This document shows, one piece after another, positions 9,064 to 17,258 of a stretch of DNA of 35,676 nucleotides. The notes under the pieces were generated by a model. That model made no database searches. It worked only from the letters and a program-made list of their open reading frames with translations, and was not told the DNA's origin. The DNA comes from an uncultured Coriobacteriia bacterium (GTDB taxonomy: Bacteria > Actinomycetota > Coriobacteriia > Coriobacteriales > QAMH01), in contig CATLBX010000004.1 of the NCBI GenBank assembly GCA_949879855.1, positions 1 through 35,676 of the forward strand. Reading direction: 5' to 3'. Each line of letters starts with the position of its first letter. The first letter of the stretch is position 1. The translations under genes were made by a program, and so were the position numbers.

Positions 9064-12000
9064 CTACTTCACGCCGTACCAGCCGAAGTCCTCGTAGCGC
9101 CAGCCGATGGAGACCAGATGGTCGCGCTCCACGTCGGAGGTGGTGTAGTGATGCGAGCCGGAGTTGTTGGTGGGGGCGCTCGGGTCGACGTTGGGGTTGA
9201 ACAGGCGGTGAAGCCCGATGCCCTGGGCGTCGTCGGAGTACCAGCCGATTCCCTCGTCGGACCAGCCCACGGATATGAGGTGGTCGCGCTCCACGACACT
9301 CGTGGTGTAGTGGTGGTCGGTGCCCGAGTACAGGCGGTAGACCGGGGTGGCAGAGGTCACCGGCGCCGTCCAGGCCTCGCCCTCGTAGAGCCAGCCGGCG
9401 GCCACGATGCTCTCTATCTCGGCGTAGTGCGCCGTGTAGAAGTGCTCGCCGGAGTTGGGGTTGTAGGCGCGGTACATCACCTGGGTGGCCACGGGTCGGG
9501 CGTGGCGGCGTCGGGATCGTCAGTACCAGGCTTATCCGTGCTCGGCTTGTCGGTGGTGCCGGGGTCGTCGGTGCCGGGGGTGTCCGGCTTCGGGTCGTTG
9601 GGCTTGGGCGTTGCAGCCTTCTTAATCTGGAACGTTACATTCTTCTCGCCCGTGTAGTTGCCCTTGCCCGTCACAATACAGGTTGCCGTTCCCTCGTTCA
9701 CGTTATTCTCATACGAAAGGGTGTAGTCGGTGCCCTTCGTCAGCGTCTGGGAATTGTATTTGACAACCGGCTCGGGAGTGAGCGCGGAGCCGGTATACGT
9801 TTGCTGAGCAATGGCGTCAATTGTTGCGTTCGCAATATCGGCCGGCTGCCCTTCCTCTGCAGGAGGGGCAACGATATCGAACTCGACTTCCTTCTGCCCA
9901 GAATACGCGCCCTTGCCTTTGACGATAGCCTTCGCCTTTCCAATAGCGCCGTTATTGAAGTATTCGACTGTATAGTCGTCACCATAAACGAGCAGATCAT
10001 CGCCCAGCCAGACCATAATGCCCGGCTCGACGGGCTTCCCATAATAGAAGGGAGCTTCCGAAACGCCCGCCTCCGCATTCGCAAGATTGTTCGTAGCGGT
10101 GGCATTTACGTCAATCTCCGAAATGGAGCTATCGTTCATGTCCGCCGCACAGGCAATCGCACGAATCTTCGTGGGCTGCATAACCGTTATGCCCTCGTCA
10201 GGATTGTATGCAGCGGTTGTATCCTGTGCGGGTTCCTCGCTTTCCTCATCGCTTGCTTGCGGCATAAAGAAATTCGCGAACGCCTCAAACGGGGCCAGAA
10301 ACGAAACGGGCTCTGCAACGGGAGCGATGGGGTCGCTTCCATCCGTTGTGTAGTAAATCTTTGCGCCCTCGGTCGGCGTCTCGAGAAAGACCTTAGTGCC
10401 TCCCTTGGCAACATAACCCTCTGCCAGTTCCACCGAAACATACGGTGAAGTCACTGTCCCCTCATAGGCAAACAGCGGCTTGACGACCAGATCACTCGTT
10501 ACGGACCACCATGGCGTTTCGCTCGTCGTACCCCAGCTTACAAACTCCATGCCATCAGCCGCCGGATTCGTTTCGGGAAGCTGCGCAGCCTTGCCATGCT
10601 CAACTTGTACGGTCTTGAAAGCCGCGCCCTTTGCGTCAACAAACATGACCGTGTGCATCTTGGGTTCGTATACCGCGGTCACCACCATGTTTCCAGTCAC
10701 CGTCGTAGTTCCGTCCAGGAGGGCATCCCAACCCTTGAAGGTGTAGCCAAAGTCGTCACCCCTGTCGGCTTGCTCCATTGGGGGCGTGAGAGTCTGCCCA
10801 TAAGCGCATGTTTCCAGAAATATTTCCTCTCCCTCATGGTCTACCCATGCCACAGTACACGTGCGCGGAGAGAAGAGTGCATTGATAACCAAGTTATTGT
10901 TCACGCCCGAAGACGTTCTGCTCCACCCCAAGAACGTGCTTCCCTGTCGCTCGGGGGCAGCCGGAACAACAGCATCCTCACCCTCGTTGACAAGCTGCTC
11001 GCTCACAGCCACGATGGAGCCATCCGCGTCCTCATACTGGTACGTCACCTTGTACTGCGGGGTCGGAGCCTTGATAGTGGCAACGTTGACGAGCCCCGTT
11101 GAGCCCTTGACGCCAAGGGCAACGATGAAGTCGCCACTCTCCACGCTCGGGTCCTGTCTCGGAATGAACTCGAAGGAATAGGTATTGTCGGCACCAATAA
11201 TGGTCTGACCGATGAACTGAACCTGGTCTTCGTTGGGGTCGGAGTTGGTCACGTTGTAGACCATGATAGTGGCTTCTTTGCCACTGAGGTCCGCTCCCGC
11301 AGCGAGCTTGCCGGAGATGCTTTGCTTCGTGCCGGACTTGTCCTCCTCGCCCTGAATCTGACCGGGCCGCTTTGTGCGATACCGATACGCGGTACGATTC
11401 TCGACCTCGCGATCAGGTGATGCAGATGCCTCCTCAAAGGCCCAATCAGTCCAATCTCCCCATTTCTGATAACCGTAGGTAATCGTTTTATCGCGCGTTT
11501 GATAGGTGTAGGTCGTGACGATAGATTTTGTCCACCAGTAGGACTGACCTTCACGCCTATGCGAACATGAGCTGTACGGTCCGTGCAAATCCCATGCCTT
11601 ACCGCCCTTATCGGCGAACTTGTTGGGGCAGGCCGCCATGGGAGAATTGAGCGTTATCTCATGATATGTACAGTTAGAACCATAGGCTTTTGAATCCTGA
11701 TTCTGGCATCGGTCGTAGTAATTGCACCAGCGATAGTACGTATACTTGGTCGACTGCCCAACAATCTGCAACGTATCATTCGTTCCCGGTTTGCTCGTCG
11801 TGTACTTATAGCCACTCCAAGCGCCGTACGATGTCGTGTCCTTGCTGTTGCGATCCCAACCCGCGAGAGAGGGCGCGGTGCTCGTCGTGAATTGCCTATC
11901 GCGATACCTGTACTGCACGGCCTCTTCTACCTCGACCGTATCCGACGCAGCGGGCTTCTCGGTCGACCACTCGGACCAGTCGGTGAAGTAGAAGTTATCC

Positions 12001-12165
12001 ATCGTGACAATTTCCTTTTGTACCGCGGCAGAATATGCGCCGCCGGTACGGTAATTGCCATCGAGACCAACCACTTCTACCTCTGCGATAGAGGCAACGT
12101 AGTTTCCGTTGTATTTCAAGGTCACCGACTTTTCGATTTCACTGTCAGTACCGATTTCGATAGAG
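9064..12165 (-). pseudogene. Broken multidomain surface/secreted protein gene: WSxW-type Cys-containing region, InlB-like repeats, chitobiase-C-like segment, two YTGxxxxP repeats, DUF5648 module in another frame
   Basis: ORF 9477-12566 carries NFYFTDWSEWSTEKPAAS, TFLGWSRTSSGVNNN, YYTTDGSDPIAP, QQTYTGSALTPEPVVKYNSQTLTKGTDYTLSYENNVNEGTATCIVTGKGNYTGEKNVTFQI and ends ATPDPWPPR*. The DUF5648 module continues in ORF 9064-9492. No signal peptide; the 5' end runs into an interspersed repeat at about 12168. Confidence 0.75.
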
Positions 12166-12167
12166 TG

Positions 12168-12220
12168 GAGAGATTTCTCGACTCCGGCGCTGCGCGCCTT
12201 CGCTCGAAATGACAAGGGGA
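12168..12220 (+). repeat. Interspersed imperfect-palindromic repeat, copy 1
   Basis: gagagatttctcgactccggcgctgcgcgccttcgctcgaaatgacaagggga; shares gagatttct...tcgaaatgaca with copies at 13127 and 13928. Confidence 0.8.
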
Positions 12221-12228
12221 AGTGTACC

Positions 12229-12256
12229 TGCGGCGCTTCGCTCGAAATGACAGGAA
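12229..12256 (+). repeat. Truncated copy of the same repeat (3' part)
   Basis: tgcggcgcttcgctcgaaatgacagga. Confidence 0.65.
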
Positions 12257-12291
12257 GGAGTGTACCTACGGCCGCTTCGGTCAGGACGTCC

Positions 12292-12639
12292 TTACTCCTC
12301 GAAATGCTCCTCGCAGAAGGATCTGAGCGCGGGAAGGTAGTTCTCCATGGCATCCCAGGCAATCTCGGGGTCGAAGTTATCATAGCCGTGGACCAGATGG
12401 CAGCGCATGCCATAGATGGCGCGCCAGTCGATTTGTGGATGCATATCCCTGAACTCTTCGGAAATCCGACCAACCGCCTCGCCAATCTGGATGAGACACA
12501 GCGAGCAGCTATCCTGGTACGGAACGCTACCCGCAAACACCCCGTAGTCTGCCCCAAAATAGCCACGGGTTTCGTCGAGACGCGCGCAGTAGCGCAGAAT
12601 CACGCCAAGCTGCTCGTTATCGCGCTCGGGTTGCCGCAT
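12292..12639 (-). CDS. hepT: HepT-like HEPN ribonuclease toxin
   Basis: MRQPERDNEQLGVILRYCARLDETRGYFGADYGVFAGSVPYQDSCSLCLIQIGEAVGRISEEFRDMHPQIDWRAIYGMRCHLVHGYDNF...; RCHLVHGY matches the RX4HXY HEPN motif. Overlaps the MNT gene by 23 nt. Confidence 0.87.
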   Translation of the reverse strand: MRQPERDNEQLGVILRYCARLDETRGYFGADYGVFAGSVPYQDSCSLCLIQIGEAVGRISEEFRDMHPQIDWRAIYGMRCHLVHGYDNFDPEIAWDAMENYLPALRSFCEEHFEE

Positions 12640-13084
12640 AGAGCAGCACCTCATCTTGCTTGATCTTGTCGAGGAAGCGTTTGCTGGCTCCTGCCGTCGT
12701 AACCACATCGACCTTACGCCCCAGGCGCTGTGCCAGCTTTTCCTGGAAGTCGAGGACCTGCATGCCCCTAATCTCTCCCTTGTCCAGCAGGATATCGACA
12801 TCGCTCGTCGCCGTGGCCTCGTCACGCGCATAGGAACCGAACAGTGAGACCTGCTGGGCACCGAACTCCTCGGCAAGGGAGATCACGTGATATTCGATGG
12901 TCTCGCGCGATAGCGGGGATTTATCGTCCAAAGCCCGCACCAGAAGCCCCTCGATGTAGCTCGACCGCGTCGTCACCGCGCGTCCCGCGAGTCCAGCCGC
13001 CTTATCGGCTGCGGCCGCTCGTGCAACCTCGGCATCAATGCGGTTTAGCGTCTCGTCCTTGAGATAGAGGGAAATCGTGGGCAT
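12617..13084 (-). CDS. mntA: MNT-domain nucleotidyltransferase antitoxin (MntA-like) with N-terminal RHH-like extension
   Basis: VSLFGSYARDEATATSDVDILLDKGE (GSx(9-11)DxD) preceded by MPTISLYLKDETLNRIDAEVARAAAADK...TTRSSYIEGLLVRAL, CopG/RHH-like. SD AAAGGAGG upstream. Confidence 0.85.
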   Translation of the reverse strand: MPTISLYLKDETLNRIDAEVARAAAADKAAGLAGRAVTTRSSYIEGLLVRALDDKSPLSRETIEYHVISLAEEFGAQQVSLFGSYARDEATATSDVDILLDKGEIRGMQVLDFQEKLAQRLGRKVDVVTTAGASKRFLDKIKQDEVLLYAATRAR

Positions 13085-13126
13085 GGGGCCTCCTTTCTAT
13101 TGCATTATATAATAGATATAGAGGGC

Positions 13127-13174
13127 GAGATTTCTCCACTTCGGCGCTTCGCGCCTACGGTCGAAATGACAGGG
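13127..13174 (+). repeat. Interspersed imperfect-palindromic repeat, copy 2
   Basis: gagatttctccacttcggcgcttcgcgcctacggtcgaaatgacaggga. Confidence 0.8.
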
Positions 13175-13176
13175 AG

Positions 13177-13608
13177 CTACACCCCGAGCTCTCGTAGCCT
13201 TGCGCGGACTTCCTTCGCGTAGCGCTTGCTCACGGGAACCTTCGCACCCGACCCGAGCGCCAGTTCGAGCGAACTCACGGTCGCGATACGCGCCGAGTTC
13301 ACGAGAAAGCTGTTATGACAGCGAATGAAGCTTGCCGGAAGCTTGGCGATGATGTCCTTCATGGTCGAGTACATCTGGAACACGCCGGCATCTGCGTGGA
13401 CGAACACCTTGCGCTTCACGCTCTCGACGTAATCGATGGTATCCACGGGCACGAGATGCATCTCGCGACCGAATTTGATGATGAGCTTGGAAGGTATAGG
13501 CGCTTCATCGGGATTACCCGCACGTTGAGTGCGCTGCGTGGCGCCCTGTTTGAGTGTCTGCGTCTTCCGCGACCTTGTTGAATTGTCGCGGATTGTTTCT
13601 GATTTCAT
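13177..13608 (-). CDS. LytTR-domain DNA-binding regulator without receiver domain
   Basis: KLIIKFGREMHLVPVDTIDYVESVKRKVFVHADAGVFQMYSTMKDIIAKLPASFIRCHNSFLVNSARIATVSSLELALGSGAKVPVSKRYAKEVRARL. Confidence 0.9.
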   Translation of the reverse strand: MKSETIRDNSTRSRKTQTLKQGATQRTQRAGNPDEAPIPSKLIIKFGREMHLVPVDTIDYVESVKRKVFVHADAGVFQMYSTMKDIIAKLPASFIRCHNSFLVNSARIATVSSLELALGSGAKVPVSKRYAKEVRARLRELGV

Positions 13609-13642
13609 ACATTCAAAATAGCACAGTCAATAGCATGCACTC

Positions 13643-13861
13643 ATGCAGAAGTCTGAAATTAGAAACAAAATCGGTTTGCGAATCAAGGACCTTCGTAAGC
13701 AACACGGACTTACGCAAGACCGGTTTGCCCTCATGACGGGAATCAACCGCAGCTATCTCGCAGACATCGAGAAGGGCAATCGTAATTTCGGCTTCGACAC
13801 ACTCGAGAAGATCGTCGAAGGGTTTGGGATATCGTACTCGGAGTTCTTCCACGGGTTGTGA
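13643..13861 (+). CDS. XRE-family HTH regulator, 72 aa
   Basis: MQKSEIRNKIGLRIKDLRKQHGLTQDRFALMTGINRSYLADIEKGNRNFGFDTLEKIVEGFGISYSEFFHGL. Confidence 0.93.
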   Translation: MQKSEIRNKIGLRIKDLRKQHGLTQDRFALMTGINRSYLADIEKGNRNFGFDTLEKIVEGFGISYSEFFHGL

Positions 13862-13927
13862 CTGGCGAAGCGACTGGGACAACGAAAAGAGCGGAGCGAG
13901 ATTACTCGACTCCGCTCTTCTTGTGTT

Positions 13928-13980
13928 GGAGAGATTTCTCGACTTCGGCGCTTCGCGCCTCCGCTCGAAATGACAAGGGG
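13928..13980 (+). repeat. Interspersed imperfect-palindromic repeat, copy 3
   Basis: ggagagatttctcgacttcggcgcttcgcgcctccgctcgaaatgacaagggg. Confidence 0.8.
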
Positions 13981-13985
13981 AAGGC

Positions 13986-14014
13986 CCTGCGCGCCTCCGC
14001 TCGAAATAACAGGG
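13986..14014 (+). repeat. Truncated copy of the same repeat
   Basis: ccctgcgcgcctccgctcgaaataacaggg. Confidence 0.6.
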
Positions 14015-14015
14015 C

Positions 14016-14561
14016 TTACGGCCTGACGATCTTGCCGCGGATGGCCTCGACACGCACGCGCTCACCGGATTGCGGCGCATGAATCATCTGACCGTTGCCG
14101 ATGTAGAGACCGCAATGACCGGGGCTGCATGCCACGACATCGCCAGGGCGCGGGTCGCCCACCGCGGGCATGCCCCAGAACGAATACGACGTGTACGCAT
14201 GGCCGTACCTGCCGGTAAGCGCGTAGCTCACCAGGCCAGAGCAATCAAAGCCACTGGGGCTCGACCCACCCGACCTGTACGGCACGCCCAGCATGGACTC
14301 GGCACGGCGGACGGATTCGGGCTTGGCGGCCTCGATGGCCGCGATGCGCTCTTCCTCGATCTGGGCGGCGGTCTCGTCGATCTGCACGCGGCAGGTCGCA
14401 ATCAGCTCGAGCTGATCAGACTCGTCGACATGGGCCGCCTCGGACCCGTCGGGCGAGAAGGACTGTTGCAGGGGAACGGCGAATGCCGCGGGGCAAAGGG
14501 CGAGGACGAACAGAGTGGACAGCGCAATGCCAAGGACCGACTTACGGTTATGTGAATGCAT
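14016..14561 (-). CDS. Secreted NlpC/P60 peptidase
   Basis: Signal peptide MHSHNRKSVLGIALSTLFVLALCPAAFA; GVPYRSGGSSPSGFDCSGLVSYAL, GDVVACSPGHCGLYIGNGQMIHAPQSG. Confidence 0.9.
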   Translation of the reverse strand: MHSHNRKSVLGIALSTLFVLALCPAAFAVPLQQSFSPDGSEAAHVDESDQLELIATCRVQIDETAAQIEEERIAAIEAAKPESVRRAESMLGVPYRSGGSSPSGFDCSGLVSYALTGRYGHAYTSYSFWGMPAVGDPRPGDVVACSPGHCGLYIGNGQMIHAPQSGERVRVEAIRGKIVRP

Positions 14562-14725
14562 GAGAAAAAAGATTCCTAGCGCCCGCAATACACATGGTGC
14601 TCAATTTGTAGACAGTAATTGCAGCAGGCAAGGAGCCATACTACCCTAAGATTCGCGGCCTCCATAATCTGCGCACATTTCGCGCATATAGGCCCATGTG
14701 AACGGCATCATCCCCGCTAGATGGC

Positions 14726-15883
14726 CTAGAAGCGCAATGCTGCAGTCCATCCTCCACGACAGCTCTCGACGACGCCCCACCGCGTTCCCATGGCCTCGAT
14801 GCAGCTGATGCCGCCCGTGGAAATACCCACGTGACCGGGCTTGTAGAGCACGTCGCCGGGCTGGGCCTCGCTCGGGCTGAACCGTGCCGAGGCGACCGCG
14901 TAAAGCGATTCGGTATAGGACGGCAGTGAAATGCCGATCTGGCGATAGCACCAGGCCACGAATCCCGAGCAGTCGAACGCGTCGGGGCCCTTCGCGCCCC
15001 AGACGTACGGATGCCCCAGCTTCGAGTACGCGTAATCGAGCACGCCACCGTTCGTGGGGGTGCTCGGTGCTGCCCCCGACCCGGACGAGACCTCCGTGAT
15101 GGAGCTGGAGCCACCCGAAGCGCTGGGAGACCCGCCCACGTCGCCGTCGGTCGTGATGCCCGACCCGCCCGTATCGGGAGAGGGGGCCGGGGTGCTGGGC
15201 ACCACCTGCACCGCGCTCGGGACGAACTCCTGCGGCGCGCGGGCGCTCGCCTGGGCCTCGGCGGCCTCCTGCTCGGCAAGGATCTGGCGGTACTCCGCGC
15301 TCAGGTTGTTGTAGATCCTGTCGTACTCGCTTTGCTTGGCGAGCACCTGGTTCATGTAGGCCTCCGCCGAGGAGAGCTGGTCGGCCGCGCGCTGCTGCTG
15401 CGCGATAAGCTCGCCTTGCGCGGACTCGAGCGTCGCCTTCGTGACCTTGGTGCTGGCGACGAGGTCGGCGTCTTCGGCATTGAGGGCGTTAAGGGTGTCC
15501 CACACGGTCGCGAAGTCCTCGAAGGTGCTAACGCCCAGGAGCACGTCGAGATACGAGGTCGAACCCGAGCGGTACATGGCCGTCGCGCGCACGTCGAGGC
15601 GTTCCTGCAAGCTGCCGATGCGCTCCGACATCTCGGTGATGGTCGCCTGCGCCTCCTCGACACGTGCCGTGGCGTCATCGTAGGCATCCATGGCCTGGTG
15701 GTAGCGGTCGCCGGCGGCGGAGACGTCCTCGGCCATGGCCTCGAGTTGGGCCTTGACGGTACGGACCTCGGCCTGCTTCTGCGCGGCCGTGACACCGAGT
15801 GCCTGCGTGGGATTGATGGTGCATAACGCGCCCAGGGCGACGAACGAGCCGACAAGTGCCCTGCGATTGAGAATAGTAGACAT
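14726..15883 (-). CDS. Secreted NlpC/P60 endopeptidase with N-terminal coiled coil
   Basis: MSTILNRRALVGSFVALGALCTINPTQALGVTAAQKQAEVRTVKAQLEAM...; GHPYVWGAKGPDAFDCSGFVAWCYRQ, PGDVLYKPGHVGISTGG. Confidence 0.93.
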   Translation of the reverse strand: MSTILNRRALVGSFVALGALCTINPTQALGVTAAQKQAEVRTVKAQLEAMAEDVSAAGDRYHQAMDAYDDATARVEEAQATITEMSERIGSLQERLDVRATAMYRSGSTSYLDVLLGVSTFEDFATVWDTLNALNAEDADLVASTKVTKATLESAQGELIAQQQRAADQLSSAEAYMNQVLAKQSEYDRIYNNLSAEYRQILAEQEAAEAQASARAPQEFVPSAVQVVPSTPAPSPDTGGSGITTDGDVGGSPSASGGSSSITEVSSGSGAAPSTPTNGGVLDYAYSKLGHPYVWGAKGPDAFDCSGFVAWCYRQIGISLPSYTESLYAVASARFSPSEAQPGDVLYKPGHVGISTGGISCIEAMGTRWGVVESCRGGWTAALRF

Positions 15884-16021
15884 AGCGCGTCCCCCAATGC
15901 AACGTTAGAAGTACATATTGGGTTCTCTGCGCAGGCTATGGTACCACCGTGGCGAACGCACGCCGACAAGGACGAATCGATGTCACAGACTCATCACATG
16001 TGTGGAGGGACGGTGATGGAG

Positions 16022-17077
16022 CTAGGGGCGCACGATCTTTCCACGCACGCTCGAGATGCGCACCGTCGCGCCGGTGTGCGGGGCCTCGATCATCTGACCG
16101 TTACCGATGTACAGGCCGCAGTGGCCCGCGTGGCAAGCGACGACGTCACCCGGTTGCGGGTCGCTCACCTCGGGCATGGCCCAGAAGTCCTGGGAGACGT
16201 AGGCGTGACCGAAGCTGCCCGTCAGCGCCCAGCTCACGAGACCGGAGCAGTCAAAGGCGCTGGAACTGCTCGCACCGTAGACGTAGGGCAGGCCAATGGC
16301 CGAGTAGGCACGCTCGACCGCGCTGGAGCCACCGACGTTGCCACTGGGACGCGAGGAGCTGCTGCTCTTGCTGCCACTGCCACCGCCACTGTTGCCACCG
16401 CTGGAAACCGAGGGGAAGTACGCCGCGCTTGCCGCAGCCGCGGCCTGGGCCTGGGCTGCCTGCTCTTGCTCGAGAAGTTCCTGGTACTCGGAGCTCAGGC
16501 CGTTGTAGATGGACTGGTACTGGGCGGTCTTGGATTCGATTTCGGTCCTGTAGGACGCGGCGATGTCGAGCTGGCGCTGGGCCTCGGCCTGCTTGGCGTC
16601 AAGATCTGCCTTGGCGGCATCGAGCTCGGCCTTTGCCTGCTTGCTGCTCACCACGAGGTCGGCATCTTCCGCGTTGAGCGTGTTGAGGGTGTCCCACACG
16701 GTCGCGAAGTCATCGAAGGAACCCACGCCCATGAGCACGTCGAGGTAGGTCATGGAACCTGAGCGGTACATCGAGGTCGCACGCGTCTCGATGCGCGTCT
16801 GCAGCGAGTTGATCTTTGCCTGGGCGTCGTTGATGCGTTGCTGGCATTCCTCGGCTTCGGCGACGGCCTGGTCATGATTGCGGTTTGCGAGGTTGAAGTC
16901 GTCGACGGCAAGGGAGAGCTCGTCATTGAGCGCGTTGAGCTGCGCGGAGACGCTCTGGATTTCGGCCTGCTTCTGCGCGGCCGTGACGGCACCAGCGCTC
17001 ACGGGAAAGAGCGTCAAGGCGAGTGCCGCGGACAACACGAATGCCAGGGCCGCCTTGCGCTTCATTGGGATATGCAT
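16022..17077 (-). CDS. Secreted NlpC/P60 endopeptidase with N-terminal coiled coil (paralog)
   Basis: MHIPMKRKAALAFVLSAALALTLFPVSAGAVTAAQKQAEIQSVSAQLNAL...; GLPYVYGASSSSAFDCSGLVSWAL. The longer ORF start (17542) is rejected because it overlaps the neighbouring gene in another frame. Confidence 0.93.
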   Translation of the reverse strand: MHIPMKRKAALAFVLSAALALTLFPVSAGAVTAAQKQAEIQSVSAQLNALNDELSLAVDDFNLANRNHDQAVAEAEECQQRINDAQAKINSLQTRIETRATSMYRSGSMTYLDVLMGVGSFDDFATVWDTLNTLNAEDADLVVSSKQAKAELDAAKADLDAKQAEAQRQLDIAASYRTEIESKTAQYQSIYNGLSSEYQELLEQEQAAQAQAAAAASAAYFPSVSSGGNSGGGSGSKSSSSSRPSGNVGGSSAVERAYSAIGLPYVYGASSSSAFDCSGLVSWALTGSFGHAYVSQDFWAMPEVSDPQPGDVVACHAGHCGLYIGNGQMIEAPHTGATVRISSVRGKIVRP

Positions 17078-17258
17078 AGTTAAGAATCCTAACTGCCCGC
17101 TCACACCCGGACCCCGGAGCAGACGGTTTGCTTCGCTCGTTGAGCGTCTATGGTAACACCCGCGCGTGCTCCTGTCTAAAAACGCAGTTCCGCACCACAA
17201 TATCTTGATATGCGCAGGCTCGAAAACACTACGCACCCCTGTCGATACAACAGTGGCG

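Noticed and set aside
12166-12566. N-terminal part of ORF 9477-12566
   Set aside because: Encoded by the interspersed repeat and an alternate frame of hepT; not protein-like.
17078-17258. Possible c-di-AMP riboswitch leader upstream of an NlpC/P60 gene
   Set aside because: The family association made it worth checking, but I could not find the conserved ydaO blocks.
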